From NCBI GenBank assembly GCA_024224995.1, contig JAAENB010000093.1, positions 1 through 46,352 of the forward strand: a stretch of 46,352 bases of DNA, given 5' to 3'. Shown here in pieces: positions 24,482-33,269 of the stretch. Under the pieces are notes generated by a model. That model worked only from the letters and a program-made list of their open reading frames with translations. It was not told the origin of the DNA and searched no databases. Every line of letters starts with the position of its first letter. The first letter of the stretch is position 1. Position numbers and translations under genes: made by a program. Origin of the DNA: a bacterium (GTDB lineage: Bacteria; Spirochaetota; UBA4802; UBA5550).

Positions 24482-24962
24482 TGTTGTAATTATCAACACA
24501 TCACCTCTTTTCTATCTTCATAGAACAGGCCTATTGCATCTTCTCGAAAAACTCTATAGTGAAATAACCATACCAGGAGCTGTTGTTTCTGAGCTGTATG
24601 AAGGCGGGAAAAAAGGAGATGATGTGCCCCTTATTGAAAATTATGAATGGATACGGGTAGAAAATATAGCTATTCCTTCGTTTATTCAAATTATACCGGA
24701 CTTAGGAAAAGGAGAGGCGGAAGTAATCGCCCTAGGCATAGACAATGCCAATCCTTTACTTGTACTCGATGATGCCCTGGCTCGAAAAATCGCGATGCTT
24801 AATAACTTTACTATTACCGGTACAGTCGGGATATTACTCAAAGCAAAAGAAAAGAACTATATACCTGAGATTAAACCGGTTTTAGAGGAATTGAAAAAGT
24901 GTGGGTTTTATATTACTGAAAAGCTTGTAGCTGATATTTTAAAAATTGCCAATGAGGGGTAA
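24474..24962 (+). CDS. DUF3368 PIN-like toxin
   Basis: A 162-residue protein of normal length for DUF3368. PIN-fold acidic residues are visible: the N-terminal strand VVIINTSPLFYL (family form D/N-TSPL), Glu in VVSELYEG, GKGEAEVIALG, and LLVLDDALARKIA. PIN-like toxins are metal-dependent ribonucleases; the target of this subfamily is not established. The first acidic position is Asn (INTSP) where many members have Asp, which is common enough in DUF3368 not to imply inactivation. It overlaps the antitoxin gene. Confidence 0.92.
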   Translation: MPDVVIINTSPLFYLHRTGLLHLLEKLYSEITIPGAVVSELYEGGKKGDDVPLIENYEWIRVENIAIPSFIQIIPDLGKGEAEVIALGIDNANPLLVLDDALARKIAMLNNFTITGTVGILLKAKEKNYIPEIKPVLEELKKCGFYITEKLVADILKIANEG

Positions 24963-25114
24963 TTTTTTATACAAACTCCACTATACTGAAAAATAGTCAA
25001 AACGATAAAGGCAGACTCAAGTACACCTCATGCTCCCATCCATCTTCAAAAAAAGACGGGAAAATATACGGAAGAAACTGTTTATAGAAATGGATCGGTT
25101 TCTGTGTAGATTCC

Positions 25115-25184
25115 GGGGAGAATCAGCCGAAGATTCTTTCTGAAAGCGACGTGACGTCACGTCGCTTTCAAGGTGCAGGCTCCG
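25115..25184. repeat. Palindromic intergenic repeat, copy 3 (inverted)
   Basis: Core 25141-25170 is the same 30-bp palindrome as in copy 2. The flanks match copy 2 in reverse orientation (GGGGAGAATCAGCCGAAGAT on the left, AGGTGCAG on the right). It lies between the toxin gene and the convergent lipoprotein gene. 24963-25114 holds nothing recognisable apart from a CAGTTTCTTCC-type string in inverse orientation. Confidence 0.88.
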
Positions 25185-25211
25185 GAAACAGGCCTCTGTT
25201 TAAAAAAGCAC

Positions 25212-26984
25212 CTACCGCTTGGGCATCCCCCTCTTATCAAACCACAGCGTCCCCCCCCTGCGCATATTAACATTCCGCATTCTACCGCGCCAGTTAATCC
25301 GCACCATCATGGCTTGCGCCAGGCTGGCCCGGGACGGCATACCGGTATCATGGAATCCAATAAATTTACCGCCCTGGAAAACATATTTTTTCCCGTTAAC
25401 CGAAACCGGCGCGTCTTTGGCAAGATAGCCCATTTTAGCCAGACCGCTTTTATGAAAGTGGGTAGTTCGCCCGGCAATGAGGGTAATATTCCCAATTTTG
25501 GTATCAATGGAAAAATTACGCACCGCAGTCCCCCAGATGAGCTTCCCCTCTTCGCTAAAGGCAATTTGCTCTCCTTTTTCTACGTAAATGGAACCGCCCG
25601 AAACGGGGTAGGAAAAATTCACTGCCGGGTAGGCCATCCACACGCTGCCGTCTTTGTAAAAATGGGTGCCATCCTTATTACCCATTAATAAAACGTTTTT
25701 ACCGCCTACGACAAAAGAGGCGTTCGATTTCATCTTAAATGATTCGGGAGTTCCGTCACCATAAAACAGGATCTCCGATTTGGCAGGAGCCACAAAGCTC
25801 CCGCTTTTAACGGTAAAGGGAGTATCAATAGCCAGGCGGCACCCTGTAAGAACACCGTCCGGAGTAAAGGTAATGGCAGTGCCCGGAGCGCACACAATAT
25901 TTTTAGAGCCTGCTTTAAACGTAAGGTTTCGCGAGCCCACAAGGTTATCGACCAGGCCGTTTGGCCGGAAAAAGATCCCGGACCCCGGAGGAAGAGTATA
26001 TTCATCGTCGCCAACCGGAACTTTCTGAGGAGCAGCGGTTTTTACAATACGGATTTTGGTATCCATAAAAAAACCAACCAGGGCTCCTCGCTTAAGGTTA
26101 TATTCATGATCTCCCGCGTCAAAGGTATAGTTTTGCGCGATATTTCCAACAGAGACCGAACCGTCATGATATAAGACTACAGAGTTGCCCTGTAGAAAAA
26201 GCAGCTTCCGGCCATTGGCTTTTAGCATGGTATTTGTATGCAGGTTCAAGGTGCTTTTTAATTTTCCCTCTTTGGTAATATTGGCCATGCCAACCCCGGC
26301 AGTAATAGTAATCCCGTCCTGTTTAAAAGCAGCCGGTTTATGCAGGAAACCATGTTTCAGTTTACCGTTCGCGTGCCAGATGACCTGTTTTCCTTTACGC
26401 AGCGTAACCTGCGTCCCATTAAGATTAACCGTTATATTACGAGAAGGCTTTTCCATGACCTTCTTTACGGGGTGAGCTCTTCCTCTCTTATAGCGGAGCG
26501 CCAGTTTGGCCGCAGTTTTACCGGAAAATTTATTCCCAACAGTCACATCCAGTTTAACGAATATCTGCATGGTCCTTCCTTTTTTACCAAATCCGGACAT
26601 GTGATTTGTCCTGAACTGAACCCGCAGCTCATGGCTGCCGTTGGCGTTTTCCAGCCATTTTGAAGCTAAAAACAGGGTATCACTACCATGGGTATTCCTG
26701 CCAACCAGGTATAAGCGGTATTTCTTTTGAGGAGAGTAATTCTTAACGGAATAGGAAACAGTAACCGCCAGCCATTCATGGATATCAATACCGGCGCCCT
26801 GGGGAATGCTTGTGGTTACCAGTTTTAATTTAACGTTCTCAGATTGTACCGATACGGAAGTGGAACCGGATGTGGAAGTAGAGCCGCCTCTTTGAGTTCC
26901 CTTATTAACTCTGTAAGTCCGCGACCCGGAGCTGAGGCAGCTAAAAATAAATAAACTCATTATAATTACGATATATTGTTTCAT
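25212..26984 (-). CDS. Large lipoprotein of repeated beta-strand units, function unknown
   Basis: The 590-residue precursor has a short signal peptide and lipobox-like IFSC (Cys at about 16), then a Ser/Thr-rich linker (GGSTSTSGSTSVSV). Residues 50-170 look like an Ig-like beta domain. The rest (about 180-590) is made of roughly ten degenerate units with the pattern VNGKxxxLxxGxxxxFHxDGxxxxGxL (for example NITKEGKLKSTLNL, VVLYHDGSVSVG, TTHFHKSGLAKMGYL), reminiscent of MORN-like or toxin-delivery beta-hairpin repeats but not assignable. It should be membrane-anchored on the periplasmic or outer side. The gene stands alone. Confidence 0.82.
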   Translation of the reverse strand: MKQYIVIIMSLFIFSCLSSGSRTYRVNKGTQRGGSTSTSGSTSVSVQSENVKLKLVTTSIPQGAGIDIHEWLAVTVSYSVKNYSPQKKYRLYLVGRNTHGSDTLFLASKWLENANGSHELRVQFRTNHMSGFGKKGRTMQIFVKLDVTVGNKFSGKTAAKLALRYKRGRAHPVKKVMEKPSRNITVNLNGTQVTLRKGKQVIWHANGKLKHGFLHKPAAFKQDGITITAGVGMANITKEGKLKSTLNLHTNTMLKANGRKLLFLQGNSVVLYHDGSVSVGNIAQNYTFDAGDHEYNLKRGALVGFFMDTKIRIVKTAAPQKVPVGDDEYTLPPGSGIFFRPNGLVDNLVGSRNLTFKAGSKNIVCAPGTAITFTPDGVLTGCRLAIDTPFTVKSGSFVAPAKSEILFYGDGTPESFKMKSNASFVVGGKNVLLMGNKDGTHFYKDGSVWMAYPAVNFSYPVSGGSIYVEKGEQIAFSEEGKLIWGTAVRNFSIDTKIGNITLIAGRTTHFHKSGLAKMGYLAKDAPVSVNGKKYVFQGGKFIGFHDTGMPSRASLAQAMMVRINWRGRMRNVNMRRGGTLWFDKRGMPKR

Positions 26985-27132
26985 GTATCTCCCCGTTTAC
27001 CGGCTCTATATATTTACAACGGAGATTATCATATTTGCATTTTGTTGTCAATTTTTTTGTTTATTTACAAATAAAATGCTATGAAAATAATAACAGTTTA
27101 GTTATAGTTATAGTCATACTATTAGAGGTAAT

Positions 27133-27438
27133 ATGAACGATAAAATATCCAGAGGGATTATACAAAATCTGGTTCTTGCCGGGGCACTCTATATATCAGG
27201 GTTAATAAGCGCTTATATACTATTTGAAATATTTAGTATACCGGGAATGCTGCCGTTCTGGATACTCGAAACAATACCGCTTTCATTTACCGTTTCAGGA
27301 ATTATCAACGGCATCTATTTTAACAGAAGATCCTGTCCAAAAGCGGCAAAAGCAAACCTGGTCATTGCCATAGTAACTTTTGTCATTGGAGGGTCATGTA
27401 TGCTGATGGTTTTATCAATAGGAAGATTTGCAGGATAA
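27133..27438 (+). CDS. Small multi-pass membrane protein, paralogue 1
   Basis: A 101-residue hydrophobic protein with three likely membrane helices (about 10-32, 40-62, 72-96) and a conserved middle SFTVSGIINGIYFN. It is clearly homologous to the next gene, which starts 3 nt after its stop codon. A GAGGT sequence precedes the ATG. A 6-bp tandem GTTATA repeat lies at about 27100-27115. The family is not recognised; the role is unknown. Confidence 0.75.
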   Translation: MNDKISRGIIQNLVLAGALYISGLISAYILFEIFSIPGMLPFWILETIPLSFTVSGIINGIYFNRRSCPKAAKANLVIAIVTFVIGGSCMLMVLSIGRFAG

Positions 27439-27441
27439 AAT

Positions 27442-27732
27442 ATGACTGATAAGATAATAAGAGGAATCATACAAAACATGGTTGTTGCCTTTGGCATATA
27501 CATAACAGTTGTTATGATAGGCTCTGAAATGATGCCGTCCGGGAAATCAGACATTGGAGCTAGTGCGATGTTGATCCTCGAATCAATACCCCTCTCATTT
27601 ACCGTTTCAGGGATCATCAATGGGATCTATTTCAACACGAAATCATGCCCAAGAGCGGCAAGAACAAACATGGTCATTGCCATTATATCTTTTATTATCG
27701 GCGGGACATGTATGCTGGTATTTGTAGCTTAA
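27442..27732 (+). CDS. Small multi-pass membrane protein, paralogue 2
   Basis: A 96-residue paralogue of the preceding gene: SFTVSGIINGIYFN is identical, and the starts (KIIRGIIQNMVVA against KISRGIIQNLVLA) and ends (FIIGGTCMLV against FVIGGSCMLM) match closely. Three membrane helices are likely. The pair arose by tandem duplication and is almost certainly co-transcribed; a hetero-oligomer is possible but unproven. Confidence 0.75.
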   Translation: MTDKIIRGIIQNMVVAFGIYITVVMIGSEMMPSGKSDIGASAMLILESIPLSFTVSGIINGIYFNTKSCPRAARTNMVIAIISFIIGGTCMLVFVA

Positions 27733-27768
27733 TAAAAATATGAAAATTTACTAACAGGGGTATATACG

Positions 27769-28045
27769 ATGAGAATTCTATTCGCAATTATAATGCTCAT
27801 CGGCGGTGCTATTATATTAGCGGGATTTGGCTCAGTAGTGAATACACTATTCGACCTGGATATTTCCGTTGAAGGTGCCGAGCTTCCGGCAGATTGGGTA
27901 AGTGCCGCAGCTTTTTTTGTACAGTGTGAATGACAGGATTGCTATTATAAAACTCCTGAAAGAAAAAGGTGTTGATATCAATGCCAAAGACAAATATTCG
28001 GAAACGCCCCTACACGCAACGCTGTTTTCACCTCCATATGAATAA
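27769..28045 (+). pseudogene. Frameshifted ankyrin-repeat gene
   Basis: An ATG frame with signal-peptide-like start MRILFAIIMLIGGAIILAGF ends at 27931-27933 (54 residues). One frame over, starting at the seven-T run at about 27912-27918, the sequence continues DRIAIIKLLKEKGVDINAKD and YSETPLHA, which is a clear ankyrin repeat, and stops at 28043-28045. A single-base shift at the T-run joins the two parts. It may be a decayed gene, a programmed slippage site or a sequencing error in a homopolymer. Even when joined, the product would be short (about 92 residues). Confidence 0.7.
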
Positions 28046-28091
28046 TTTATCGCTTGAAAAAAAACCGCAACGGCCGTATACTGCCCATACT

Positions 28092-29162
28092 ATGAAAAAC
28101 GAAAATTGCAAAATAGAGCCATTAAACCGGGTACGGTTAACGGAGTCGGTATCGGGCTCGGGATGAGCTTCCAAACTGGGTCCGGCGGACCTTGAAGCGG
28201 TAATGAAAAAAGTCCCCGTAAGCTATAACACCAATGTCCTGGTGGGCTTCGACCGGAATGATGATGCCGGGGTTTACCGGGTAAGCGACGATCTTGCCCT
28301 GGTGCAGACCCTGGATTTCTTCACGCCCATAGTAGACGATCCCTTTGCCTTTGGGCAAATAGCGGCAGTGAACGCCCTCTCCGATGTGTACGCAATGGGA
28401 GGCGAGCCCATTACTGCCATGAATATTGTGGCTTTTCCCCTAAAAAAATTCACCCTTGATGTTTTAAGCGAGATCTTAAACGGCGGGCTCAATATCCTTA
28501 ATAAAGCGGGTGTTCAGCTTTTAGGCGGGCACAGTGTAGACGACCCGGAAATTAAATACGGACTTTCAGTAACGGGAAAGATCCATCCTCAAAAAATAAT
28601 CAAAAACAACGGCTGCCGCCACGGAGACGCGCTTATCCTTACAAAACCTCTTGGCACGGGAATAATCGGCACCGCGGTAAAAGCGAATATGGCCGAGAGT
28701 TCCATACTTGATCCCTTTATGAAATCCATGACCACACTGAACCGTGACGCCGCGGCCATCATGAATAAGTACGATATTCATGCCTGCACCGATGTTACGG
28801 GCTTTGGCCTGGCCGGACACCTGAAAGAGATGATCACCGGCGACTCCCTGGAAATAATTATTACGGCAAGCAAACTGCCCCTGCTGCCCGGCGCACGGGA
28901 CAACGCGGAAACAGGACTCATTCCGGCAGGTCTTTACCGGAACCGGGATTTCATTGGTGATTTTTGCGTAATAAAAGATTCCGTACCGCAATACCTGGCA
29001 GACATAGTATACGATCCCCAGACATCGGGCGGCCTGGTAATGGCCCTTGCGGAGCAGGATGCCGGGCAGTTATTACAGGAACTAAAGAATAATGGTATTA
29101 GCGATGCCGGGATCATTGGCATGGTACAATCGGCAGACAGGGCGGGAATACAGGTTGTTTAA
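28092..29162 (+). CDS. selD: Selenophosphate synthetase SelD, itself a selenoprotein
   Basis: SelD makes selenophosphate from selenide and ATP, the selenium donor for Sec-tRNA synthesis. The frame from 28203 lacks the catalytic N-terminus. Reading upstream in the same frame gives RVRLTESVSGSG, then TGA (28164-28166), then ASKLGPADLEAV. In known SelDs this is the GUASK motif: the TGA stands at the catalytic Cys17 position of the E. coli enzyme (GCGCK), with the essential Lys three residues later. The full protein from the ATG at 28092 has 356 residues (E. coli 347) with Sec25 and Lys28. An ATG at 28038 is an alternative start. The remainder is canonical (FFTPIVDDPFAFGQIAAVNA, GGHSVDDPEIKYG, DVTGFGLAGH, DPQTSGGL). 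Its stop overlaps the next ATG (TAATG). Confidence 0.95.
28164..28197 (+). promoter_or_regulatory. UGA-Sec codon and candidate SECIS hairpin in selD
   Basis: The TGA is followed by CTTC (28168-28171), GGTCC (28179-28183), a three-base GGC loop, GGACC (28187-28191) and GAAG (28194-28197). GGTCC/GGACC and CTTC/GAAG pair, giving a hairpin whose loop begins 18 nt after the UGA and starts with G. This fits the known bacterial SECIS geometry (apical loop about 16-37 nt after the UGA). Confidence 0.8.
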
Positions 29163-30679
29163 TGGACAAACAAGAGGCACACATAAGCTCACGGCTCCAA
29201 TCACTCAATGAGCTCTCCAAAATTCTTGCTGATAGCTGCAGGGACGAGCCGGATATCGGCCAGGTATGTTCTCTTGTAACCGGGGAGCCTGCGTATACAA
29301 GCTGCTGGATCGCGTTACTCAACGAAACAGGCTCCATTACCGGGTTTAGCGAAACCGGGCTTTCCGAGGTACTTACAGAGCTAAACCCCGATGCCTGCCT
29401 CATCCGGATAAAAAAATATCTCAAAAATAATTTTATCACCCTGGAAGATATTATTATAAACAATGATCCTTTATTCAAAACAGAAGAAGTAGAAGAAGAA
29501 AAAACAACACTTACGGGCAGATTAGATTACAATGACAGGGTCAAAGGCTGTATCTCCGTTACCATAAATAAAAACGGACTCAGTATAGATACCGAGTCCA
29601 TACTGTTCCAAAACCTCTGCACTACGATATCACACTATTTGAGTTCCATTCAAAACTCCGGAGAAATAACAAACCTGAAAAAAAGAATCAGCCAGTCCAT
29701 GGATGTTTTTAACGCCACCCTGGAAACTACGGGCAATGCCACTATACTAATAGAAGAAAACACCATCATCTCTTACGCGAACAGAGAATTTGAAAAACTA
29801 TCCTGCTATAAAAAAAAAGAAATAGAAAACACCAAAAGTCTTTTCGAGTTCGTGTCGGAAAACGATCTTGATATTATGAAAGAATACCACCGGCGCCGGA
29901 GGATCTCCCCAACAATGGCTCCGAGAAATTATGAGTTTGATTTTATTGACCGCTACGGAAAAATAAAAAACATTTTCATAACAATCGACATGGTGCCGGG
30001 AACCAGGATCAGCATCGCCTCCTTTAAGGATCTTACGGAAAAAAAGAAGCTGGAAAGTAAAATAATCAAGATCAGCGAACAGGAACGCCAATTGATCGGC
30101 AATGATCTTCACGACAAGCTGAGTCCTCACCTGCTGGGTATACAATTTATGCTCAAGCTGATCCGGGAAAAAGTGTACAATAAAACATTACCCGACGTTT
30201 CCGATCTCGATGAGATCTATGACCTCATCTCCGACGGGATCGATCATATACGAAAAATGCTTAAAGGACTCAAGCCCGTGGATATCCAGGGAGACGGGCT
30301 CTTTTACGCGCTTGAAGAAATGGCCGCCAAAACAAAAACCATGTTCGGCACTCCCTGCAAACTTCACTATGAAGAGTCAATTTTGATTGACAATAATATC
30401 ACGGCAACCCATCTTTATTATATTATCCATGAAGCGGTGAACAATTCGGTTAAGCATGGAAAGTCTAAAAATATTTTTATCACCCTTAAAAAAGAAAACA
30501 ACAGCCTGGTTGCCGAAATACGGGACGACGGTATAGGCATCCCAAAATTTCCGGACCGGGAACAGGGTATGGGTCTTGACATTATGCAATACCGGGCCCA
30601 CATTATCGGCTCCACAATTGATGTATTCGTTAATGAACCCGGCGGCACAACAGTACGGTGCGTGATGGACAGGGTATAA
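29162..30679 (+). CDS. Sensor histidine kinase (GAF-like, PAS, HisKA_3, HATPase)
   Basis: A 505-residue cytoplasmic kinase of the NarX/DegS type. It has an N-terminal GAF-like domain (about 10-160), a PAS domain (about 180-295; LFEFVSENDLDIMKEYHR), the HisKA_3 domain with EQERQLIGNDLHDKLSPHLL and phospho-acceptor His317, and a HATPase (about 415-505; EAVNNSVKHGKS, RDDGIGIP, GMGLDIM). The start overlaps the selD stop (TAATG), so translation is coupled. The next gene is a NarL-type regulator 12 nt downstream, its evident partner. Placement behind selD suggests control linked to selenium supply or to a selenium-dependent process, but this is inference. Confidence 0.93.
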   Translation: MDKQEAHISSRLQSLNELSKILADSCRDEPDIGQVCSLVTGEPAYTSCWIALLNETGSITGFSETGLSEVLTELNPDACLIRIKKYLKNNFITLEDIIINNDPLFKTEEVEEEKTTLTGRLDYNDRVKGCISVTINKNGLSIDTESILFQNLCTTISHYLSSIQNSGEITNLKKRISQSMDVFNATLETTGNATILIEENTIISYANREFEKLSCYKKKEIENTKSLFEFVSENDLDIMKEYHRRRRISPTMAPRNYEFDFIDRYGKIKNIFITIDMVPGTRISIASFKDLTEKKKLESKIIKISEQERQLIGNDLHDKLSPHLLGIQFMLKLIREKVYNKTLPDVSDLDEIYDLISDGIDHIRKMLKGLKPVDIQGDGLFYALEEMAAKTKTMFGTPCKLHYEESILIDNNITATHLYYIIHEAVNNSVKHGKSKNIFITLKKENNSLVAEIRDDGIGIPKFPDREQGMGLDIMQYRAHIIGSTIDVFVNEPGGTTVRCVMDRV

Positions 30680-30691
30680 CAGGAACAAGTC

Positions 30692-31366
30692 ATGACAAAA
30701 AAGAAAGACTCAATGCGGCAAGAAATAAGCGTATTCCTGGTTGAGGACCACCCCATATTCCGAAAGGGATTGGCCCAGATTATCGACAATGAAGAGAACT
30801 TATCGGTATGCGGAGAAGCGGAGAATTACCTTGACGCGCTTGATAAAATAAAAAAACAAAAACCCGATTTTATTGTTGTCGATATCACCCTGAAAGACAG
30901 CAGCGGCATAGACCTGGTAAAAGATATAAAGCTCTTTTTACCCGAAGCCCGGGTTCTGGTCCTTTCCATGCACGACGAAAAAGTCTATGCCGAGCGGGTT
31001 CTGCGAGCCGGAGCCAAAGGCTACTTAATGAAGCAGGAAGCTCCGGAAACCGTGATCATGGCCATAAACCAGGTCCTTGAGGGGAAGATCTATCTCAGTG
31101 ATGAGATGTCTTCACGAATGCTCAGCAAAATGGTTGAAGGGCACAGCCCTCTGGAAGAATCTCCGGGCACCATTCTTACGGATCGCGAACTTGAGATCTT
31201 CACCCTTATTGGCCGGGGTTCCAGCACCAGGGATATCGCGGGGCAGCTTCACGTAAGCATTAAAACCGTGGAAAATCACCGGGCTCATATTAAAGAAAAA
31301 CTGGGGCTTGCCAATTCAATTGAACTGCTTCAGAAAGCCACCCTCTGGGTTCAGGAGAACGAATAA
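30692..31366 (+). CDS. NarL/FixJ-family response regulator
   Basis: A 224-residue transcription factor with a receiver domain (about 10-128; acidic pocket VEDH, phospho-acceptor Asp64 in FIVVDITLKD, Lys in YLMKQE) and a LuxR-type HTH (about 158-220; LTDRELEIFTLIGRGSS, IAGQLHVSIKTVENH). All key residues are present. It is the partner of the HisKA_3 kinase just upstream and the last gene of the selD operon, since the next gene is convergent and ends 10 bp away. DNA targets are unknown. Confidence 0.95.
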   Translation: MTKKKDSMRQEISVFLVEDHPIFRKGLAQIIDNEENLSVCGEAENYLDALDKIKKQKPDFIVVDITLKDSSGIDLVKDIKLFLPEARVLVLSMHDEKVYAERVLRAGAKGYLMKQEAPETVIMAINQVLEGKIYLSDEMSSRMLSKMVEGHSPLEESPGTILTDRELEIFTLIGRGSSTRDIAGQLHVSIKTVENHRAHIKEKLGLANSIELLQKATLWVQENE

Positions 31367-31375
31367 CCCCCCACG

Positions 31376-31798
31376 CTATTTGATCCTTCGAAGTCTCCTG
31401 GAAATCGTACCGGAACGGTTCGTTCGTTTAAGACTGAGGCCTCTCTTCGAAAGATGCAGAATGGTCCAGTTCTCGTCGGGAATATCTTTATCATCAAACC
31501 ACACCAGGACTGTTCCGCCATCATCCAGTTTCCATTTCGCCACGCTTGTATATTTTTCTTTTTCTTTTGAAGCGCTCTCGTATTGCGTAAGAATACCGGT
31601 GCCGTCTGCCTTATATTGCAGGGTCGCGAAATAATCCTTTTTGGCACCGTATTTAATATGCTCAACCAGGTTCCAGGTACCAACTATCATAGAATTTTTT
31701 TTATTCAGGTTTTCCTTGCTGCAGGCGCCTCCAACAAGCGCGAAAAACAGGACAATACCGGGAAGCAACAATATCTTTTTATTCATCTTTTTATTCAT
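31376..31798 (-). CDS. Small lipoprotein with lipocalin-like domain
   Basis: A 140-residue precursor with signal peptide and lipobox GGAC (Cys at about 26). The mature part begins with VGTWNLVEHIKYG and continues through beta strands (TLQYKADGTGILTQYE, VAKWKLDDGGTVLVW) ending in a basic tail RRLRRIK. The pattern of an initial GxW motif followed by K/DGTG and W strands is that of small lipocalin-like or DUF5004-type domains that may bind hydrophobic ligands. Two Met codons stand at the start (MNKKMNKK); either may be used. Confidence 0.8.
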   Translation of the reverse strand: MNKKMNKKILLLPGIVLFFALVGGACSKENLNKKNSMIVGTWNLVEHIKYGAKKDYFATLQYKADGTGILTQYESASKEKEKYTSVAKWKLDDGGTVLVWFDDKDIPDENWTILHLSKRGLSLKRTNRSGTISRRLRRIK

Positions 31799-31839
31799 CT
31801 CTTTCTCCTCTATCTTATTATTCTAAAATCTATTATATA

Positions 31840-33114
31840 TCATCTAATATTCTCCGATCTAAATCCTTTCCCTGTTTCGTAAATAAACACCTCAGCTCCA
31901 ACAAACTTTTTTTTATTAATCAGCCATCCCCCGGTATTATACAATTCAAGAAAATTGCCTTTGAGCTGGGAAGGTTTTATATCGGGCGCGGCCATTCCTT
32001 CCCAGGGTATGGGCTGGTGCGTATGACCAAATATTACTCTTGCGGGATAGGGAATGGATTTTATCTTTTTTTTATCGATCTTATAAGCGCTTTTATTAAT
32101 ACCGTCAATTTCACTACAGAGTGCGTCAAAAAAGCGTATAAACCTGGCCCGGACATCTTCTTTTTCCATAAACTCTTTGGAAAACCTGGAATCGGCAACA
32201 TTGCCCAGGCTTTTAAGGAGCACTTCTTTAATACTCGCAAAAACTTTTCTTTCCAGCAATAAGGCCGCAGCTTCTTTTATTCCTTTTAATTTATTATCAA
32301 TATATTTCGCCGCTTCCAGGTCCAGTATATCCAGGTATCTTTTTATTCGTCTCGTATCCTGCGCCTTTACCTCGTGTTCCACTTTTGCCGCCACTTTTGT
32401 GAGCTTCCCTGCCTGGCCTATGCCCGATGAAGTCAACTGCGAAAGAGGAAAATTTATTGAAACCATATCTTTAAGATCTTTAATTTTCAGATCTTTCTTT
32501 TCCAATTTCTCCACGATTTCACCAAATCCCGACCATACCGGTTCCAGGTATTGTCCGTGTGTTATCATAACGGTCTCTCCCTGGTCTGTTACAAGATAGA
32601 GATTCGGATAAACAAAATTAAAATGGGTCTCACCAAGTTCCTGGGTAATGTTGTCCAGGAACAGCCCTGAGTATTTCACTGCTCCTTCTTTGCGGGTAAC
32701 CCCGGGCAGAAAGAGCTTGTTCTCTGTTTTCGGCCTGTCATCGAGTATTCCCGGTTGTGACATTTTAAAAAGATTGGGGATTTTTCCCCCGCTCCTGAGC
32801 CGCTGAATTACGTTAACTTCATATTCCACAGCATGCCAGATATCAAAATCATGATTCCCGGCCAGGTAAATCATTTCTTTCGCGATATTGTCTCTTTTAA
32901 GCTGCTTAAAAAACTCCTGCGCGATCTCAAAAGCCTCCTGGTAACTCGATATGGCAAAATCAATTATATCCCCGGCAAGCACCAGGTAATCCAGGGGTGT
33001 CACTTGATCCAGGGCTTTTTTAAAAGCATCATACTTCACCCCCTTCCCTTTTTTATTAAACAATTGGCAGGCTTTGTCGCCAAAGTGTGTATCGGAGATT
33101 ACTGCGATTTTCAT
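31840..33114 (-). CDS. Calcineurin-like metallophosphoesterase
   Basis: A 424-residue cytoplasmic protein with all five metallophosphoesterase motifs in order: SDTHFGD (about 7-13), GDIID (about 48-52), GNHDFD (about 86-91), THGQYL (about 191-196) and GHTHQPIP (about 372-379), so a two-metal centre is intact. A long helical insertion (about 215-345) separates the last motifs and is not typical of the simplest members; it may add specificity. The substrate could be a nucleotide, a phospholipid or a phosphoprotein and cannot be chosen. The gene is monocistronic or co-transcribed with the lipoprotein downstream. Confidence 0.92.
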   Translation of the reverse strand: MKIAVISDTHFGDKACQLFNKKGKGVKYDAFKKALDQVTPLDYLVLAGDIIDFAISSYQEAFEIAQEFFKQLKRDNIAKEMIYLAGNHDFDIWHAVEYEVNVIQRLRSGGKIPNLFKMSQPGILDDRPKTENKLFLPGVTRKEGAVKYSGLFLDNITQELGETHFNFVYPNLYLVTDQGETVMITHGQYLEPVWSGFGEIVEKLEKKDLKIKDLKDMVSINFPLSQLTSSGIGQAGKLTKVAAKVEHEVKAQDTRRIKRYLDILDLEAAKYIDNKLKGIKEAAALLLERKVFASIKEVLLKSLGNVADSRFSKEFMEKEDVRARFIRFFDALCSEIDGINKSAYKIDKKKIKSIPYPARVIFGHTHQPIPWEGMAAPDIKPSQLKGNFLELYNTGGWLINKKKFVGAEVFIYETGKGFRSENIR

Positions 33115-33269
33115 GATAGATCCCCCAGTATTTTTCCAAATATTTTAGCACTTTATTTGCGTATGTCAAGGGAAAATAGACCGGTTTCTGTTCCACGATT
33201 TTTTATGGACAGACACCTTAAAATATGATATTGTTTACACTTGTGTATTATTAAAATCAGGAGTCAATA

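Noticed and set aside
25173..25688. 171-codon plus-strand ORF
   Set aside because: It is antisense to the lipoprotein gene, whose frame has a signal peptide and repeats; the plus-strand reading is a shadow.
27969..28166. Separate small ORF ending at 28166
   Set aside because: Its last part (RVRLTESVSGSG) is the N-terminus of SelD and its apparent stop is the selenocysteine UGA.
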